DNA from: Lachnospiraceae bacterium UBA2864
Lineage (GTDB): Bacteria; Bacillota; Clostridia; Lachnospirales; Lachnospiraceae
Length of the DNA stretch: 64,000 nucleotides
Direction of reading: 5' to 3'
Assembly: GCA_002350525.1 (NCBI GenBank)
Contig: DEFA01000022.1
Coordinates: 1 to 64,000, forward strand
Shown here: positions 34,601 to 42,695 of the stretch, piece by piece
Layout of the letters: every line of letters starts with the position of its first letter
Numbering within the stretch: the stretch's first letter is position 1
Program-made: the position numbers and the translations under genes
The notes under the pieces: model-generated
The model's database searches: none
Told to the model about the DNA's origin: nothing
What the model saw: only the letters and a program-made list of their open reading frames with translations

Positions 34601-35328
34601 CTGTAAGCGGGATTGAGAGGGCTTACACGATCAAACTGGAAGAAGAGGGGGTTATACCGAGAAGGATAACTGCGGATAAAGAGGAATTACAGGATAAAGA
34701 CGCGGATCTTATAGAAGATTCGGATGTTACCGGACAGAAGGATATATATCCCGGTACCAGACGAGGAACCGTTATCCATAAGATCATGGAGCTGCTGGAC
34801 TACTCAAAGATTGATTCACGCAGTGATATGAATGCGGAAATTTACAGGATAATGAAGAAGAATTTCTTCACGGATGAAGACAGAGCAAACCTCAGAAGGG
34901 ATATGGTCCTCGGCTTCTACAGTGATGATGAGAAATCTCTCTTCAGAAGGATGAAGAAGGCTGCGGAAAGAGGAATGCTTTACAGAGAGAAATCCTTCCT
35001 TATGGGGATGAAGCCTTCGGATATTCCGGGAATGGGCTACAGAGAAGAGGATTTCGGCGATGATATGGTTACCGTACAGGGAATCGTGGATGCCTTCTTC
35101 TATGAGACAGGCGAGGACGGGAAAAAGCATATTACGCTTGTGGATTATAAAACCGATAATGTTAAGACGGCAGAAGAACTTATAGAAAGATACAGTGTCC
35201 AGCTCGAATTATATGCTCTTTCACTTTCGAGGATTACAGATGCGCAAATAGATGGTATAATGTTTTATTGCTTTAAGTTTCATGAAGAGGTTAATTGTCC
35301 GGTGAAGATTCCCGGCCATAACGGATAA
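31600..35328 (+). CDS. addA: ATP-dependent helicase/nuclease AddA subunit
   Basis: A 1242-residue UvrD-family helicase with a nuclease domain. Motif I AAAGSGKTAVLVERI is near residue 27, Ia VVTFTRAAAAQMK, II YIDEYQDSN near 398, III VGDVKQSIYRFR, IV LNTNYRSRKEI, V HSSKGLEYPVV and VI LLYVAMTRAKERL. The C-terminal nuclease has GTVIHKIMELLD and LVDYKTDN. With AddB it unwinds and trims DNA ends until it meets a Chi site, for RecA loading. ATG 31600 lies inside addB with AGAGGAAAGG upstream. queF starts about 20 bases after its stop. Confidence 0.96.
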   Translation: MTDWNKAQLKVLESLKDDRNILVSAAAGSGKTAVLVERIIRSVTEKRCGIDELLVVTFTRAAAAQMKSKIIKALEQICEDGGNPHMVKQLSLAENADITTIDSFCNRVVKENFSRIGIDPAYDFYDAQEAKMLQEDILDECFENWYKEDENFTKISGLFMKKGIDDSFLRDTIFVIYRVSQSHADEHKFFEYVRDQARASGSKIKNLTWVKKLSEQIMNIAENTILKLEKAKEFYTAFKGTELEKLADNMLQVLDADIEHVRNISLGKDLKEMRIAANEKMKTFTKKSACVEAFGPETAYYADFRNYIKKVFQKLPDMDKIIDEQERNRWITLSLIDYTEKFAERLIEEKKKNKRFEFGDIAHFAYKVLRDPKTGELTHAAEELRDRYRYIYIDEYQDSNDLQEEILNSVARRDSEGRTCNIFMVGDVKQSIYRFRLAKPKLFMEKSENYAKEDGDGILLNLNTNYRSRKEILDATNFIFGMLMTKELGGIEYDDAAKLNAPEKKEGDQESPDDKTIRPELILMTDFKEDREAVLNNESEDEDEEEIKSLDLISSDEAEAFMIGKRILEFVNGSDGSGKKYNFGDITILMRTVSGTEPMVDVLTNMGIPVKLDSNSGYFDAAEIMTLLGVLAVIDNSRQDIPFTSVLLSEIGKMTEPELALVMTRRPLRRRYMYDMCLDFANAYRDSEDDELRTVAEKLDAVITLFDKWKSVKSYISIAELIDMILYDTGYDIFVSSMPEGEIRLANVRMLRYRAEVFEKSGFTSLFDFMRYVEKCKVHDIDFGKAEAQSDAGNVVHITSIHSSKGLEYPVVILARTGHGFNLRDMQKAVIMDPEYGLAHDSYEILDNGICVKREGVKRDIFIDMQLRETMAEEMRLLYVAMTRAKERLVITGLAVKSFDTMHYDLGLNPRLKAMLYMILPAINAEGFDKHFELKMFKKTDLVAEYTGRQDGERAAKPEEAYKRLKEKVAEAEAENPKKADNPYNYTYPYLAAVTAPSKAAVSGIERAYTIKLEEEGVIPRRITADKEELQDKDADLIEDSDVTGQKDIYPGTRRGTVIHKIMELLDYSKIDSRSDMNAEIYRIMKKNFFTDEDRANLRRDMVLGFYSDDEKSLFRRMKKAAERGMLYREKSFLMGMKPSDIPGMGYREEDFGDDMVTVQGIVDAFFYETGEDGKKHITLVDYKTDNVKTAEELIERYSVQLELYALSLSRITDAQIDGIMFYCFKFHEEVNCPVKIPGHNG

Positions 35329-35351
35329 TGAGTAAAGGAGATAGTACGGAT

Positions 35352-35846
35352 ATGTCCAGAACTGATTTAGAGAAAGAAGGAATTACATTACTTGGGAATA
35401 AGAAAACCTCAATACCTGAGGATTATGCACCGGAGGTGCTTGAGACATTTATCAATAAGCATCCGGATAACGATTACTTCGTAAAGTTTAACTGTCCGGA
35501 ATTCACAAGTCTCTGTCCGATCACGGGGCAGCCTGATTTCGCAACGGTTTATATATCCTATGTTCCGGGCGAGAGAATGGTTGAGAGTAAGTCACTTAAA
35601 CTCTATCTTTTCAGTTTCAGAAATCACGGAGATTTCCATGAGGACTGTATGAATAAGATCATGAAGGATCTTATAGCACTTATGAATCCTAAGTATATCG
35701 AAGTATGGGGAAAATTCACTCCCCGCGGTGGTATATCGATCGATCCTTACTGCAATTACGGTAAGCCGGGCACCAAGTGGGAAGAGGTTGCGTGGAAGAG
35801 ACTGACGGAGCATGATATGTATCCGGAAAAAGTGGATAACAGATAG
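35352..35846 (+). CDS. queF: NADPH-dependent 7-cyano-7-deazaguanine reductase QueF
   Basis: A 164-residue T-fold reductase turning preQ0 into preQ1 for queuosine tRNA modification. The catalytic Cys55 in FTSLCPITGQPDFA and Asp62 are present, as is the NADPH loop ESKSLKLYLFSFRNHGDFHE, so it is the short unimodular type. ATG 35352 is chosen because the protein then begins like Bacillus QueF (TDLEKEGITLLGN) and AAAGGAG lies upstream; ATG 35328 overlapping the addA stop is the alternative. Its pathway partner queH is 7 kb downstream; queC, queD and queE are not in the window. Confidence 0.96.
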   Translation: MSRTDLEKEGITLLGNKKTSIPEDYAPEVLETFINKHPDNDYFVKFNCPEFTSLCPITGQPDFATVYISYVPGERMVESKSLKLYLFSFRNHGDFHEDCMNKIMKDLIALMNPKYIEVWGKFTPRGGISIDPYCNYGKPGTKWEEVAWKRLTEHDMYPEKVDNR

Positions 35847-35875
35847 ATATAACCAAACGATAGAAAGAGGAAATT

Positions 35876-37177
35876 ATGACTAAGCAGGAAGCTGTAAATT
35901 ATATAAATGATATTCCGAGATTTGCTGACAAGACCGGGCCGGAAAATACAGAGAAACTGATGGAGATTCTCGGAAATCCGGAAAGAGACGCAAAGACGGT
36001 TCATATTGCGGGAACCGACGGAAAGGGTTCGGTTGCCAAAATGATGAGCCTCATGCTCGAAGAGGCGGGCTTTAAGACAGGACTCTTTGTATCACCGCAT
36101 CTTGTGGATATAAGTGAGAGAATCTCGATTAACGGTGTGAATATCGGTGACGATGATTTCGGAAGGATTTTCGGGATTGTTAAGACTGCTGTGGATAAAC
36201 TTATCGAAGAAGGAGGAAGTCATCCTGCATTTTTCGAATATCTGTTTGCTATGGCAGCGGTGTATTTCTCAGAGCAGAAGACTGACTTTGTAGTATATGA
36301 GACGGGTCTCGGAGGACGTCTTGATGCAACAAACTGCATACGTCCTTGTATGACGGCTATCACAAGGATCGGTCTCGATCATACTCAGTATCTCGGAAAT
36401 ACTATTGAAGAGATAGCCGGCGAGAAGGCAGGTATCATAAAGAAGGGGGTACCTGTTGTATATTTCACAGGCAAGACTTCAGCCAACAAAGTTATCGAGC
36501 ACGTTGCAAGAGAAAAGGGATGCCCTGCATTTAATGCGTACTGGACGGAGATTGCCATTAACAGTATGGAAAAGGGAAAGATTGATTTTTCACTTGATAA
36601 CAGATATTATACTTACAGCAATCTGGTACTGAACAACGGTGCTGTATATCAGACAAGAAATGCAAGCCAGTCTGTATATATGTTCGACAGATTGTTCCAT
36701 GATATGGACATAAACGAGAAGTCCGATATAATTCACAGAGCCTTGGCAAGATTTAATATGCCGGGAAGGTTCCAATATCTGAAAGATAATGTTATACTCG
36801 ACGGTGCGCATAATCCCGACGCTGCCGAGGAGTTTGTAAAAGCACTGAAAAAGCAGTACGGAAATCTCAGAAAGTTAAATGTAAAGCTTATCTTCGCAGT
36901 ATCCAGTGATAAGGACTACGAGAAGCTTATAGAGATTCTGTCTTCGGGCATCGCGCCTGATAAGGTAATAGTAACCGAACTTGAGTCAGGCAGACGTCTG
37001 GACAGTAAGATTGCCGGTGAACTTTTTGCAAAAGCACTGGGAGATAAGGCTGAGATCATATATTCCGACAGTTGTGCAGAGGCATATAAGACGGCTGTGG
37101 AGAATCTGAAGGAAGATGAACTTCTTATAATCACAGGCTCGTTATATATGGCAGGAGAGGTTTTGGAGATACAATGA
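35876..37177 (+). CDS. folC: Folylpolyglutamate/dihydrofolate synthase
   Basis: A 433-residue Mur-ligase-family enzyme that adds glutamate to folates. The ATP loop GTDGKGSVAKMM is near residue 46, followed by VSPHLVDISERI (substrate loop), YETGLGGRLDATN and the C-terminal ILDGAHNPDAAEEF. Length is normal. The start ATG follows AAAGAGGAAA. Its stop TGA overlaps the ATG of a 49-residue ORF (ATGA), and a zinc-ribbon/TPR gene follows, suggesting one operon. Confidence 0.95.
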   Translation: MTKQEAVNYINDIPRFADKTGPENTEKLMEILGNPERDAKTVHIAGTDGKGSVAKMMSLMLEEAGFKTGLFVSPHLVDISERISINGVNIGDDDFGRIFGIVKTAVDKLIEEGGSHPAFFEYLFAMAAVYFSEQKTDFVVYETGLGGRLDATNCIRPCMTAITRIGLDHTQYLGNTIEEIAGEKAGIIKKGVPVVYFTGKTSANKVIEHVAREKGCPAFNAYWTEIAINSMEKGKIDFSLDNRYYTYSNLVLNNGAVYQTRNASQSVYMFDRLFHDMDINEKSDIIHRALARFNMPGRFQYLKDNVILDGAHNPDAAEEFVKALKKQYGNLRKLNVKLIFAVSSDKDYEKLIEILSSGIAPDKVIVTELESGRRLDSKIAGELFAKALGDKAEIIYSDSCAEAYKTAVENLKEDELLIITGSLYMAGEVLEIQ

Positions 37178-37323
37178 TAGATTTTGATGAAGAGATTAAA
37201 AGATTCGCTCCGAGTCTGGAAGTAAGCCAGGCTGAGGAGGATATATATAAGAACGATCTGAAAGATATAGCGGATATCGTTCTTCAGATGACTGAGGATC
37301 TGAGAGGAACCGAGAGGAAGTAG
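37174..37323 (+). CDS. Short conserved-looking ORF, 49 residues
   Basis: A small open frame, ATG 37174 to TAG 37321-37323, whose start overlaps the folC stop in an ATGA junction and whose stop lies two bases before the next gene. GGAGA (37165-37169) sits upstream at proper spacing. The product is acidic and helical (begins MIDFDEEIKRFAPSLEVSQ, later NDLKDIADIVLQMTEDLRG), with no Cys and no hydrophobic span. The perfect fit between its neighbours argues that it is a real gene. Function not recognised. Confidence 0.65.
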   Translation: MIDFDEEIKRFAPSLEVSQAEEDIYKNDLKDIADIVLQMTEDLRGTERK

Positions 37324-37325
37324 TT

Positions 37326-38591
37326 ATGGCAGGAAGAAAACTGTGCAGCTACTGTGGAAAGCCTGTGGGAGCGGGAGGATATTGCACGTCATGCAGACTC
37401 CATCAAGACTTTCTGAGGAAAGCAGGCAACACTTCGCTGTACTATTACAACATAGGTCTCGACAGAGCAAGAGTTCATGATCTTACGGGAGCCATGGATG
37501 CACTTAAGATGTCTCTCAGATATAACAAGACCAACGTCGAAGCACGAAATCTTCTGGGACTCATATATTATGAAATGGGAGAGACGGTGCCGGCTTTATC
37601 GCATTGGGTAATGAGTGTCAATTACAGAACATCGGATAATCCTGCGGTAAAGTATCTGAAGGAACTCAGGGATAACCCAAAGACTCTTGAGGAAAGTGAC
37701 GAACTTGCGAGAGTATTTAATCAGGCTCTTCAGCAGGCGGAGAATCATGAGTTTGATCTGGCATCCATTCAGCTTCATAAGTGTATTACGGGAAACAGTC
37801 ATTTCGTAAAAGCTTATCTGCTTCTTGCTCTTATCTCCATTGAGACTAAGAGAAACGGAGTAGCCAAGAAGTATCTGGCGCATGTTCTTTCAATCGACAG
37901 AGGAAATGCGACAGCCATACATTTCCTCAGAGAGATGGGGGAGACTGACGAGAGTCTTAACAGGCTTATAGAACAGAGTGAAGAAAGTTCCGGAGAGATA
38001 TTCGATTATTACGGCATGGAAGAAGAGGTCGGAAAGAGACCCGCACGTAAGATTGCTCCGAAAGAAAAGGAAAAGGTAAGAGTAAGGGTGCGTAAGACCA
38101 GGGAACAGAATATGGTCCGTTACTCTAATCTTTATATGTTCGCAGGAATTATAATCGGAGCATGTGTATTTTATTTCCTTATATCTCCGGGAATAAAGAA
38201 GAATTATAACGACCGGATAAATGAGATGGAACGTACTTATAACAGTACGCTTGCTTCGAGAAATTCAGAGATTGATAATCTGAATACCAGACTCAGGAGT
38301 GCCGAGGAAAAAGCGGCGGTTTATGATGAGATGGAGTCGGGATATAAGAAGACTATCGATCAGCAGAAGGAAGAGATTGAAACTCTAAAGACTGCGGTCG
38401 AAGCGGGAGGCGGTTCTGTTGTTGTTGAACTTCCCGAAGATCAAAGAAGTGACGAGGATACGGCGGCTGTTAACAGAACAGGTGTCGGTCATAATATCGG
38501 ACAGGTTGATAATGCTGCTGCGGAAAGAAACAATGCAAATGTCAGAGGAATATCCGGTTCCGATATAGAACTTCTTATTCAGGGTGAATAA
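37326..38591 (+). CDS. Zinc-ribbon, TPR and coiled-coil membrane protein
   Basis: A 421-residue protein with a mosaic layout. Residues 7-23 hold a zinc ribbon (CSYCGKPVGAGGYCTSC); residues about 35-215 are TPR-like helical pairs (SLYYYNIGLDRARVHDLTGAMDALKMSL-type repeats). A basic linker comes next, then one span near 265-285, and a coiled coil (about 290-350) with a Glu/Lys/Gln heptad pattern. The tail is Gly/Asn-rich and ends at residue 421. It resembles scaffold proteins of the cell envelope; the TPR side should face the cytosol and the coiled coil the outside. It is coupled to the 49-residue ORF upstream. Confidence 0.75.
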   Translation: MAGRKLCSYCGKPVGAGGYCTSCRLHQDFLRKAGNTSLYYYNIGLDRARVHDLTGAMDALKMSLRYNKTNVEARNLLGLIYYEMGETVPALSHWVMSVNYRTSDNPAVKYLKELRDNPKTLEESDELARVFNQALQQAENHEFDLASIQLHKCITGNSHFVKAYLLLALISIETKRNGVAKKYLAHVLSIDRGNATAIHFLREMGETDESLNRLIEQSEESSGEIFDYYGMEEEVGKRPARKIAPKEKEKVRVRVRKTREQNMVRYSNLYMFAGIIIGACVFYFLISPGIKKNYNDRINEMERTYNSTLASRNSEIDNLNTRLRSAEEKAAVYDEMESGYKKTIDQQKEEIETLKTAVEAGGGSVVVELPEDQRSDEDTAAVNRTGVGHNIGQVDNAAAERNNANVRGISGSDIELLIQGE

Positions 38592-38592
38592 C

Positions 38593-39699
38593 ATGAAGAA
38601 GTTTTTCAAAACAAAGCAGAAGATAAAAAGTGTGGTTCAGAATGAGTTTCTGCCGCGCATATATGACAAGGCGAAAAAGTCACCGGTTGACCCCAAGAAG
38701 GTGATCTTTGCGGATGCTCATTCAAACGGTCTCACGGATAATATGATTCCGGTTGCGAGAGCTCTTAAAAAGAGGGGCTACAACGTAAAGGTTATGTGCA
38801 GAGATATCGGTCGTATGAAAAGTGTTGATGCCATGAGCTTTATGAGACAGTTTATGATCGAGTATGCTACGTCGGGAATGATATTTGTATCAAGCTATTT
38901 TCTGCCTGTTTCATCATGTGAGAAGCGAACGGAAACCAAGGTTATACAGCTGTGGCATTCGGGCGGCCTTCTTAAAAAGATGGGATATGATACGACTGAT
39001 GATATACCGGAATACTATAAAGGTGATGTCACGAAGAATTACGATCTCGTTACGGTCAGTGCGCCGGTATGTGAAGAGGTATGGGAGAGTGCACTGAAAC
39101 TCAAACCCGGTACCGCGAAAAGCACGGGGATTGCCAGAGTTGATACGCTTATGGATAAACGCTGGCAGGAAAGATGCAGAGAAAAGTTTTTTAATGAGCA
39201 TAACGAAGCGCTCGGAAAAAAGGTAGTTCTTTACGCACCGTCTTTTTCCGGAAATGCTGCGGATCCCAAGTGTGCGGCACTGAGAAGCGGTCAGGATAGG
39301 GTTCTCTATGAATTGGGAGATGACTGGTATACTGTGTTTGCACCTCATCCGCTGATGAGGACGGGAAAAGACAGTATTAATTCCACCGAGCTTCTTCCGG
39401 TGGCGGATCTTCTTATAACAGACTATTCTTCGATTGTTTTTGATTATGCTGTATATAGAAAGCCTTTTGTGTTATACTGTCCCGATATAGAGAGTTTCAG
39501 GGCAGAGAGGGGATTTTATAAGGATCCGGAGACTTTTCCCTGCAGACTTATAACAGACCCGCAGGAACTTAAGGAATGTATACTCTCTGGAGACTATGAT
39601 ATAGATCCGGAAGCTTATGAAGCCTTCTGGAAGGAATATATGGGTTCGTGTGACGGACATGCTGCTGAAAGAATAGTGGATGCGGCAATTGCATTATAG
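38593..39699 (+). CDS. TagB/TagF-like CDP-glycerol glycerophosphotransferase family protein
   Basis: A 368-residue protein with the Glyphos_transf fold. The C-terminal signature VFAPHPLM...LLITDYSSIVFDYAVYRKPFVLYCPD includes the conserved His and the DYSS motif of TagB, TagF and related polyol-phosphate transferases. The N-terminal part has KVIFADAHSNGLTDNM and a Rossmann-like first lobe. It probably adds glycerol phosphate or a similar unit to a cell-wall glycopolymer. ATG 38593 follows AGGG and directly abuts the TPR gene stop (38591). Confidence 0.85.
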   Translation: MKKFFKTKQKIKSVVQNEFLPRIYDKAKKSPVDPKKVIFADAHSNGLTDNMIPVARALKKRGYNVKVMCRDIGRMKSVDAMSFMRQFMIEYATSGMIFVSSYFLPVSSCEKRTETKVIQLWHSGGLLKKMGYDTTDDIPEYYKGDVTKNYDLVTVSAPVCEEVWESALKLKPGTAKSTGIARVDTLMDKRWQERCREKFFNEHNEALGKKVVLYAPSFSGNAADPKCAALRSGQDRVLYELGDDWYTVFAPHPLMRTGKDSINSTELLPVADLLITDYSSIVFDYAVYRKPFVLYCPDIESFRAERGFYKDPETFPCRLITDPQELKECILSGDYDIDPEAYEAFWKEYMGSCDGHAAERIVDAAIAL

Positions 39700-39708
39700 G
39701 AGGACAAA

Positions 39709-40284
39709 ATGGGTAGTAATGGTACACTTTTAGATTTTATAAAGAAAAACAGCAGGAATCTTGCAGTTCCTACGATCATGCTGATAATTGGACTTTTCTT
39801 CATCATTAAACCGGACGGAGCACTTGATATCACGGTTAAGGTTGTTGGAGTTCTTTTTGTTATAGTGGGTGTTCTTCTCGGATGCTCGCTTATGGCTGCG
39901 GTTTCAACCGTATCCATGGTGCTTGCCGTGGCACTGGTTCTGATAGGTATCATATGTCTTGCGGCATCGGGATTTGTTGCAAGTCTTATACTTAAGGTTA
40001 TAGGTCTCTGTGTAACGGTCAATTCTATCATGAGCATACATGATGCTTATGTTGTAAAAGGAAAGAGCGATAACTTCCTGGCATATATCATCAATGATAT
40101 CATTACGCTTATTGTGGGTATCGTACTTTTCTTTATACCGACAACCGTGGCAAGTGTTGTAGTGATCGTTCTCGGAGTGATACTTGCTGTTCTCGGTATA
40201 TCAAATATCATTACGGTATTTAAAGTATACAGAGACGGTGGAAGATATGTTGACGACGGTTCTGATGTAGTCTGGGAGGAATAA
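39709..40284 (+). CDS. DUF308-like (HdeD-type) membrane protein
   Basis: A 191-residue membrane protein with about six short spans in pairs (near 18-35, 42-60, 65-85, 88-108, 120-140, 145-165). Each pair ends in Gly/Val-rich turns such as VVGVLFVIVGVLLG and VLGVILAVLGI, the pattern of DUF308/HdeD proteins. No enzymatic motif is visible; the role is unknown, with acid or envelope stress known for some relatives. The start ATG has GGAGGA seven bases upstream. ispF begins three bases after its stop. Confidence 0.75.
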   Translation: MGSNGTLLDFIKKNSRNLAVPTIMLIIGLFFIIKPDGALDITVKVVGVLFVIVGVLLGCSLMAAVSTVSMVLAVALVLIGIICLAASGFVASLILKVIGLCVTVNSIMSIHDAYVVKGKSDNFLAYIINDIITLIVGIVLFFIPTTVASVVVIVLGVILAVLGISNIITVFKVYRDGGRYVDDGSDVVWEE

Positions 40285-40287
40285 TCG

Positions 40288-40770
40288 TTGAGAGTAGGAA
40301 TGGGATATGACGTACACCGACTGGTTCCTGACAGGAAGCTTATACTCGGCGGCGTGGAAATAGATTATGAACTAGGTCTTCTCGGGCATTCCGATGCGGA
40401 CTGCCTGCTGCATGCTATAATGGATGCGCTTCTCGGAGCGGCTGCTATGGGAGATATCGGAAAGCATTTTCCGGATACCGATGAGAAGTATAAGGGTGCG
40501 GACAGCGCACTTCTTATGAAGGAAGTAAGCAGGAAGCTTGATGAAGCGGGATATAGAATAGGTAACATTGATGCGACTATAATCGCACAGAGGCCTAAGA
40601 TGGCTCCTCATATTGAAAACATGCGTAAGAGGATTGCTGAGATTCTCGGAACGGATATATCAAGAATAAATGTAAAGGCAACCACGGAGGAAGGGCTCGG
40701 GTTCACCGGTGAAGGACTTGGAATATCATGCCAGGCCATAGCTCTTCTGGAGGAAAAGACAATTGATTAA
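40288..40770 (+). CDS. ispF: 2-C-methyl-D-erythritol 2,4-cyclodiphosphate synthase
   Basis: A 160-residue MEP-pathway enzyme for isoprenoid precursors, working as a trimer with a zinc site. Metal ligands Asp8 and His10 in GYDVHRL and His42-equivalent in GHSDADCLLHAIMDALLGA are present; the second motif KHFPDTDEKYKGADS and the final TTEEGLGFTGEGLGI are intact. The start is TTG at 40288, supported by GGGAGGA seven bases upstream. The next gene overlaps its end by eight bases. Confidence 0.97.
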   Translation: MRVGMGYDVHRLVPDRKLILGGVEIDYELGLLGHSDADCLLHAIMDALLGAAAMGDIGKHFPDTDEKYKGADSALLMKEVSRKLDEAGYRIGNIDATIIAQRPKMAPHIENMRKRIAEILGTDISRINVKATTEEGLGFTGEGLGISCQAIALLEEKTID

Positions 40771-41689
40771 GATTTCTGATAAATCAGTTTCTGAATTGAT
40801 AGAAATGAAGATGCTCTGGGAAGAGTGTTTTTCCGATACGGAAAGCTTTTTGGATTTTTATTTTGATAAGATATGCAGAAACAATGAGATAGTAATGATG
40901 AAAGAGGACGGCGAGCTGGTCGGAATGCTTCATCTGAATCCGTACACATTTACCAGAGGTACGAGAGAACTGTACAGAACATGTTTCATAACGGGTGCCG
41001 CTGTGAAAGACGGCTTCCGCAGAGAAGGAAGATTTAAGAGAATGCTCGGATATGCTGCTACGGTTCTTGCTTCGGAAGGGATAAGATTTGTGTATGCCCG
41101 TCCGGAAGATACGGCTCTTTTTTCAAAACTCGGTTTCGCAACTGTCACAAAGACGGCGGATATAGTCGTAAGACGGACCGATCTTGAGATTCTCCGGGAT
41201 GAGATGGTAACAACCCGTGCAGACATTGAATTCGGAAAGCTGCTGGGAACACTTATCACACCGGCTTATTCGGCAGATGGTGTAAATGCACTTGTATCCG
41301 AGATGTCGGCGAAAGACGGGAACCTGATATGTCTGGAAAAGAAGGGCGTCGTTCAGGGGATATTTTCTATAAGAAGAAACGGCGAGTATATAGATGTGGA
41401 ACATGTGGTTCCGTTCTTCAGTCTGAGAGATTTTATGAGCAGATTGTTTGATGCTGTGGAAGAGAGACTCAGTAGGGAAGATGCCGCAGAAGCAACGGAA
41501 GATAACCTTCAGGAAGAAGAGGCTCATGGTGTCACACATGTCAGGATATCGCTGGACACCAAGCTTCTTATGTGCTTCGCTCATTCACTTGATATGAATC
41601 AGGTGACGGAAGGACAGGGATATATGGTTTCGGAACTTCGTGAGAACGGACTTGATTATGAGAATATACTTTTCACGGAACTTTGCTGA
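40763..41689 (+). CDS. GNAT acetyltransferase, Eis-like N-terminal domain
   Basis: A 308-residue protein. The N-terminal half is a GNAT domain with TAAVKDGFRREGRFKRMLGYAATVL-type acetyl-CoA loop (R-x-x-G-x-F) near residue 80 and YARPEDTALFSKLGF at the fold end. The C-terminal half looks like the second, inactive GNAT-like and SCP2-like region of Eis-type enzymes. The start is probably TTG 40763, with AGGAAAA upstream and an overlap with ispF. The substrate is unknown. A promoter at 41726 starts the next unit. Confidence 0.75.
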   Translation: MIKISDKSVSELIEMKMLWEECFSDTESFLDFYFDKICRNNEIVMMKEDGELVGMLHLNPYTFTRGTRELYRTCFITGAAVKDGFRREGRFKRMLGYAATVLASEGIRFVYARPEDTALFSKLGFATVTKTADIVVRRTDLEILRDEMVTTRADIEFGKLLGTLITPAYSADGVNALVSEMSAKDGNLICLEKKGVVQGIFSIRRNGEYIDVEHVVPFFSLRDFMSRLFDAVEERLSREDAAEATEDNLQEEEAHGVTHVRISLDTKLLMCFAHSLDMNQVTEGQGYMVSELRENGLDYENILFTELC

Positions 41690-41725
41690 TACTTTATGAG
41701 AGTGATACATTTCTCAAATGATTCG

Positions 41726-41754
41726 TTGAGAGTTTTGAGAGAATTATATATAAT
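41726..41754 (+). promoter_or_regulatory. Promoter upstream of DUF6106-like gene
   Basis: TTGAGA at 41726-41731 and consensus TATAAT at 41749-41754 with a 17-base spacer. Confidence 0.7.
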
Positions 41755-41814
41755 GATGTAAGCGTCATATAATACAATTATTATGAGATATAAGAATAGC
41801 GGAGGAGTTTCAAC

Positions 41815-42336
41815 ATGTTGACGGACAGAATGAATGAAAGAGTGGTTAAGGCTAAGGCAGAAGGAAGTTCTTATCTTGCAATAGCAGGTTGTATACTTCT
41901 GATACTTGCGGGAATATTCCTTATGCTGACGATATCTGCATACGGTCTTGTGGTATCGGTAATAGGAGGATATCTTATCGCACATTTCAAAGAAGGATTC
42001 AGCCTTGAGTATGAATATACACTTACAAACGGAGATATAGATATCGCAAAGATATTTGCAAAGAACCGCAGAAAAGATGTAAGAAGCATATCAGCCGACA
42101 GCATCACATATGTAAATTATGCGGATTCGGACAGAGTTAAGAATGACCTTGATATTAAGCGAGGCAAGGCAACCATAAGAGATTATTCGGGCAAGGCCGA
42201 CGACGGAAAGAATGTTGCGGTTTATTCGTCTGAAGGAGATAAGGAATCTATAGATATAATCAATCTTGATGAAAGATGCATTAATCATTTGAGAGAAGTC
42301 CTTAAGTCAAAATGCGATATTAAAAAAGTAGGATAG
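41815..42336 (+). CDS. DUF6106-like two-span membrane protein
   Basis: A 173-residue protein with two closely spaced N-terminal spans (about 20-37 and 39-57) and a C-terminal soluble domain of beta strands and helices (about 60-173) that looks like a PH/bPH-type domain. The pattern LEYEYTLTNGDIDIAKIFAKNRRK is typical of DUF6106 proteins in Lachnospiraceae. No catalytic residues are evident. The start ATG follows GGAGGAG. It is monocistronic and ends just before a bidirectional terminator. Confidence 0.7.
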   Translation: MLTDRMNERVVKAKAEGSSYLAIAGCILLILAGIFLMLTISAYGLVVSVIGGYLIAHFKEGFSLEYEYTLTNGDIDIAKIFAKNRRKDVRSISADSITYVNYADSDRVKNDLDIKRGKATIRDYSGKADDGKNVAVYSSEGDKESIDIINLDERCINHLREVLKSKCDIKKVG

Positions 42337-42345
42337 AGTAAAAAA

Positions 42346-42383
42346 ATTAAGCTTGATCTTCATGGATCAAGCTTAATCATTTT
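42346..42383. terminator. Bidirectional terminator shared by convergent genes
   Basis: Perfect 13-bp stem ATTAAGCTTGATC (42346-42358) with its complement at 42365-42377, loop of six, T-run to the right on the + strand and an A-run to the left. The right arm is also the last codons of the - strand gene. Confidence 0.9.
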
Positions 42384-42593
42384 AAGGCCTTTATACATTT
42401 TGGTATATATACTTTTTTCATCTTTGTAAAGATATATTCCGCGGGCTCCGTCACGTATGATGTATGCGTACTTATTCTTTTGGATATTCATGTATAATAC
42501 TTCCTCAACGTTAAGCTCTTCTGCTTTAACTTTGGCAGTATACATATTAACCGGTTCCAGTTTATACTTCTTAACAGCCTGTTCAACAGTCAT
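42360..42593 (-). CDS. Small hypothetical protein, 77 residues
   Basis: A small soluble protein beginning MTVEQAVKKYKLEPVNMYTA and containing a strand-rich middle (YAYIIRDGARGIYLYKD). AAGGAGGGGG lies upstream on the - strand at proper distance, which supports expression. The stop codon falls in the loop of the terminator hairpin, so the last residues (KMIKLDP) are encoded by the hairpin arm. Family not recognised; function unknown. A T-rich promoter region lies around 42615-42670. Confidence 0.75.
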   Translation of the reverse strand: MTVEQAVKKYKLEPVNMYTAKVKAEELNVEEVLYMNIQKNKYAYIIRDGARGIYLYKDEKSIYTKMYKGLKMIKLDP

Positions 42594-42695
42594 AACGCAT
42601 CCCCCTCCTTACTGCACAACAGCCCAATATTTAACTAAAGTATAGGTTAAAAAAATAGTAAAGTCAACAATCATGTATTGACGCAGGAGTAAAAA

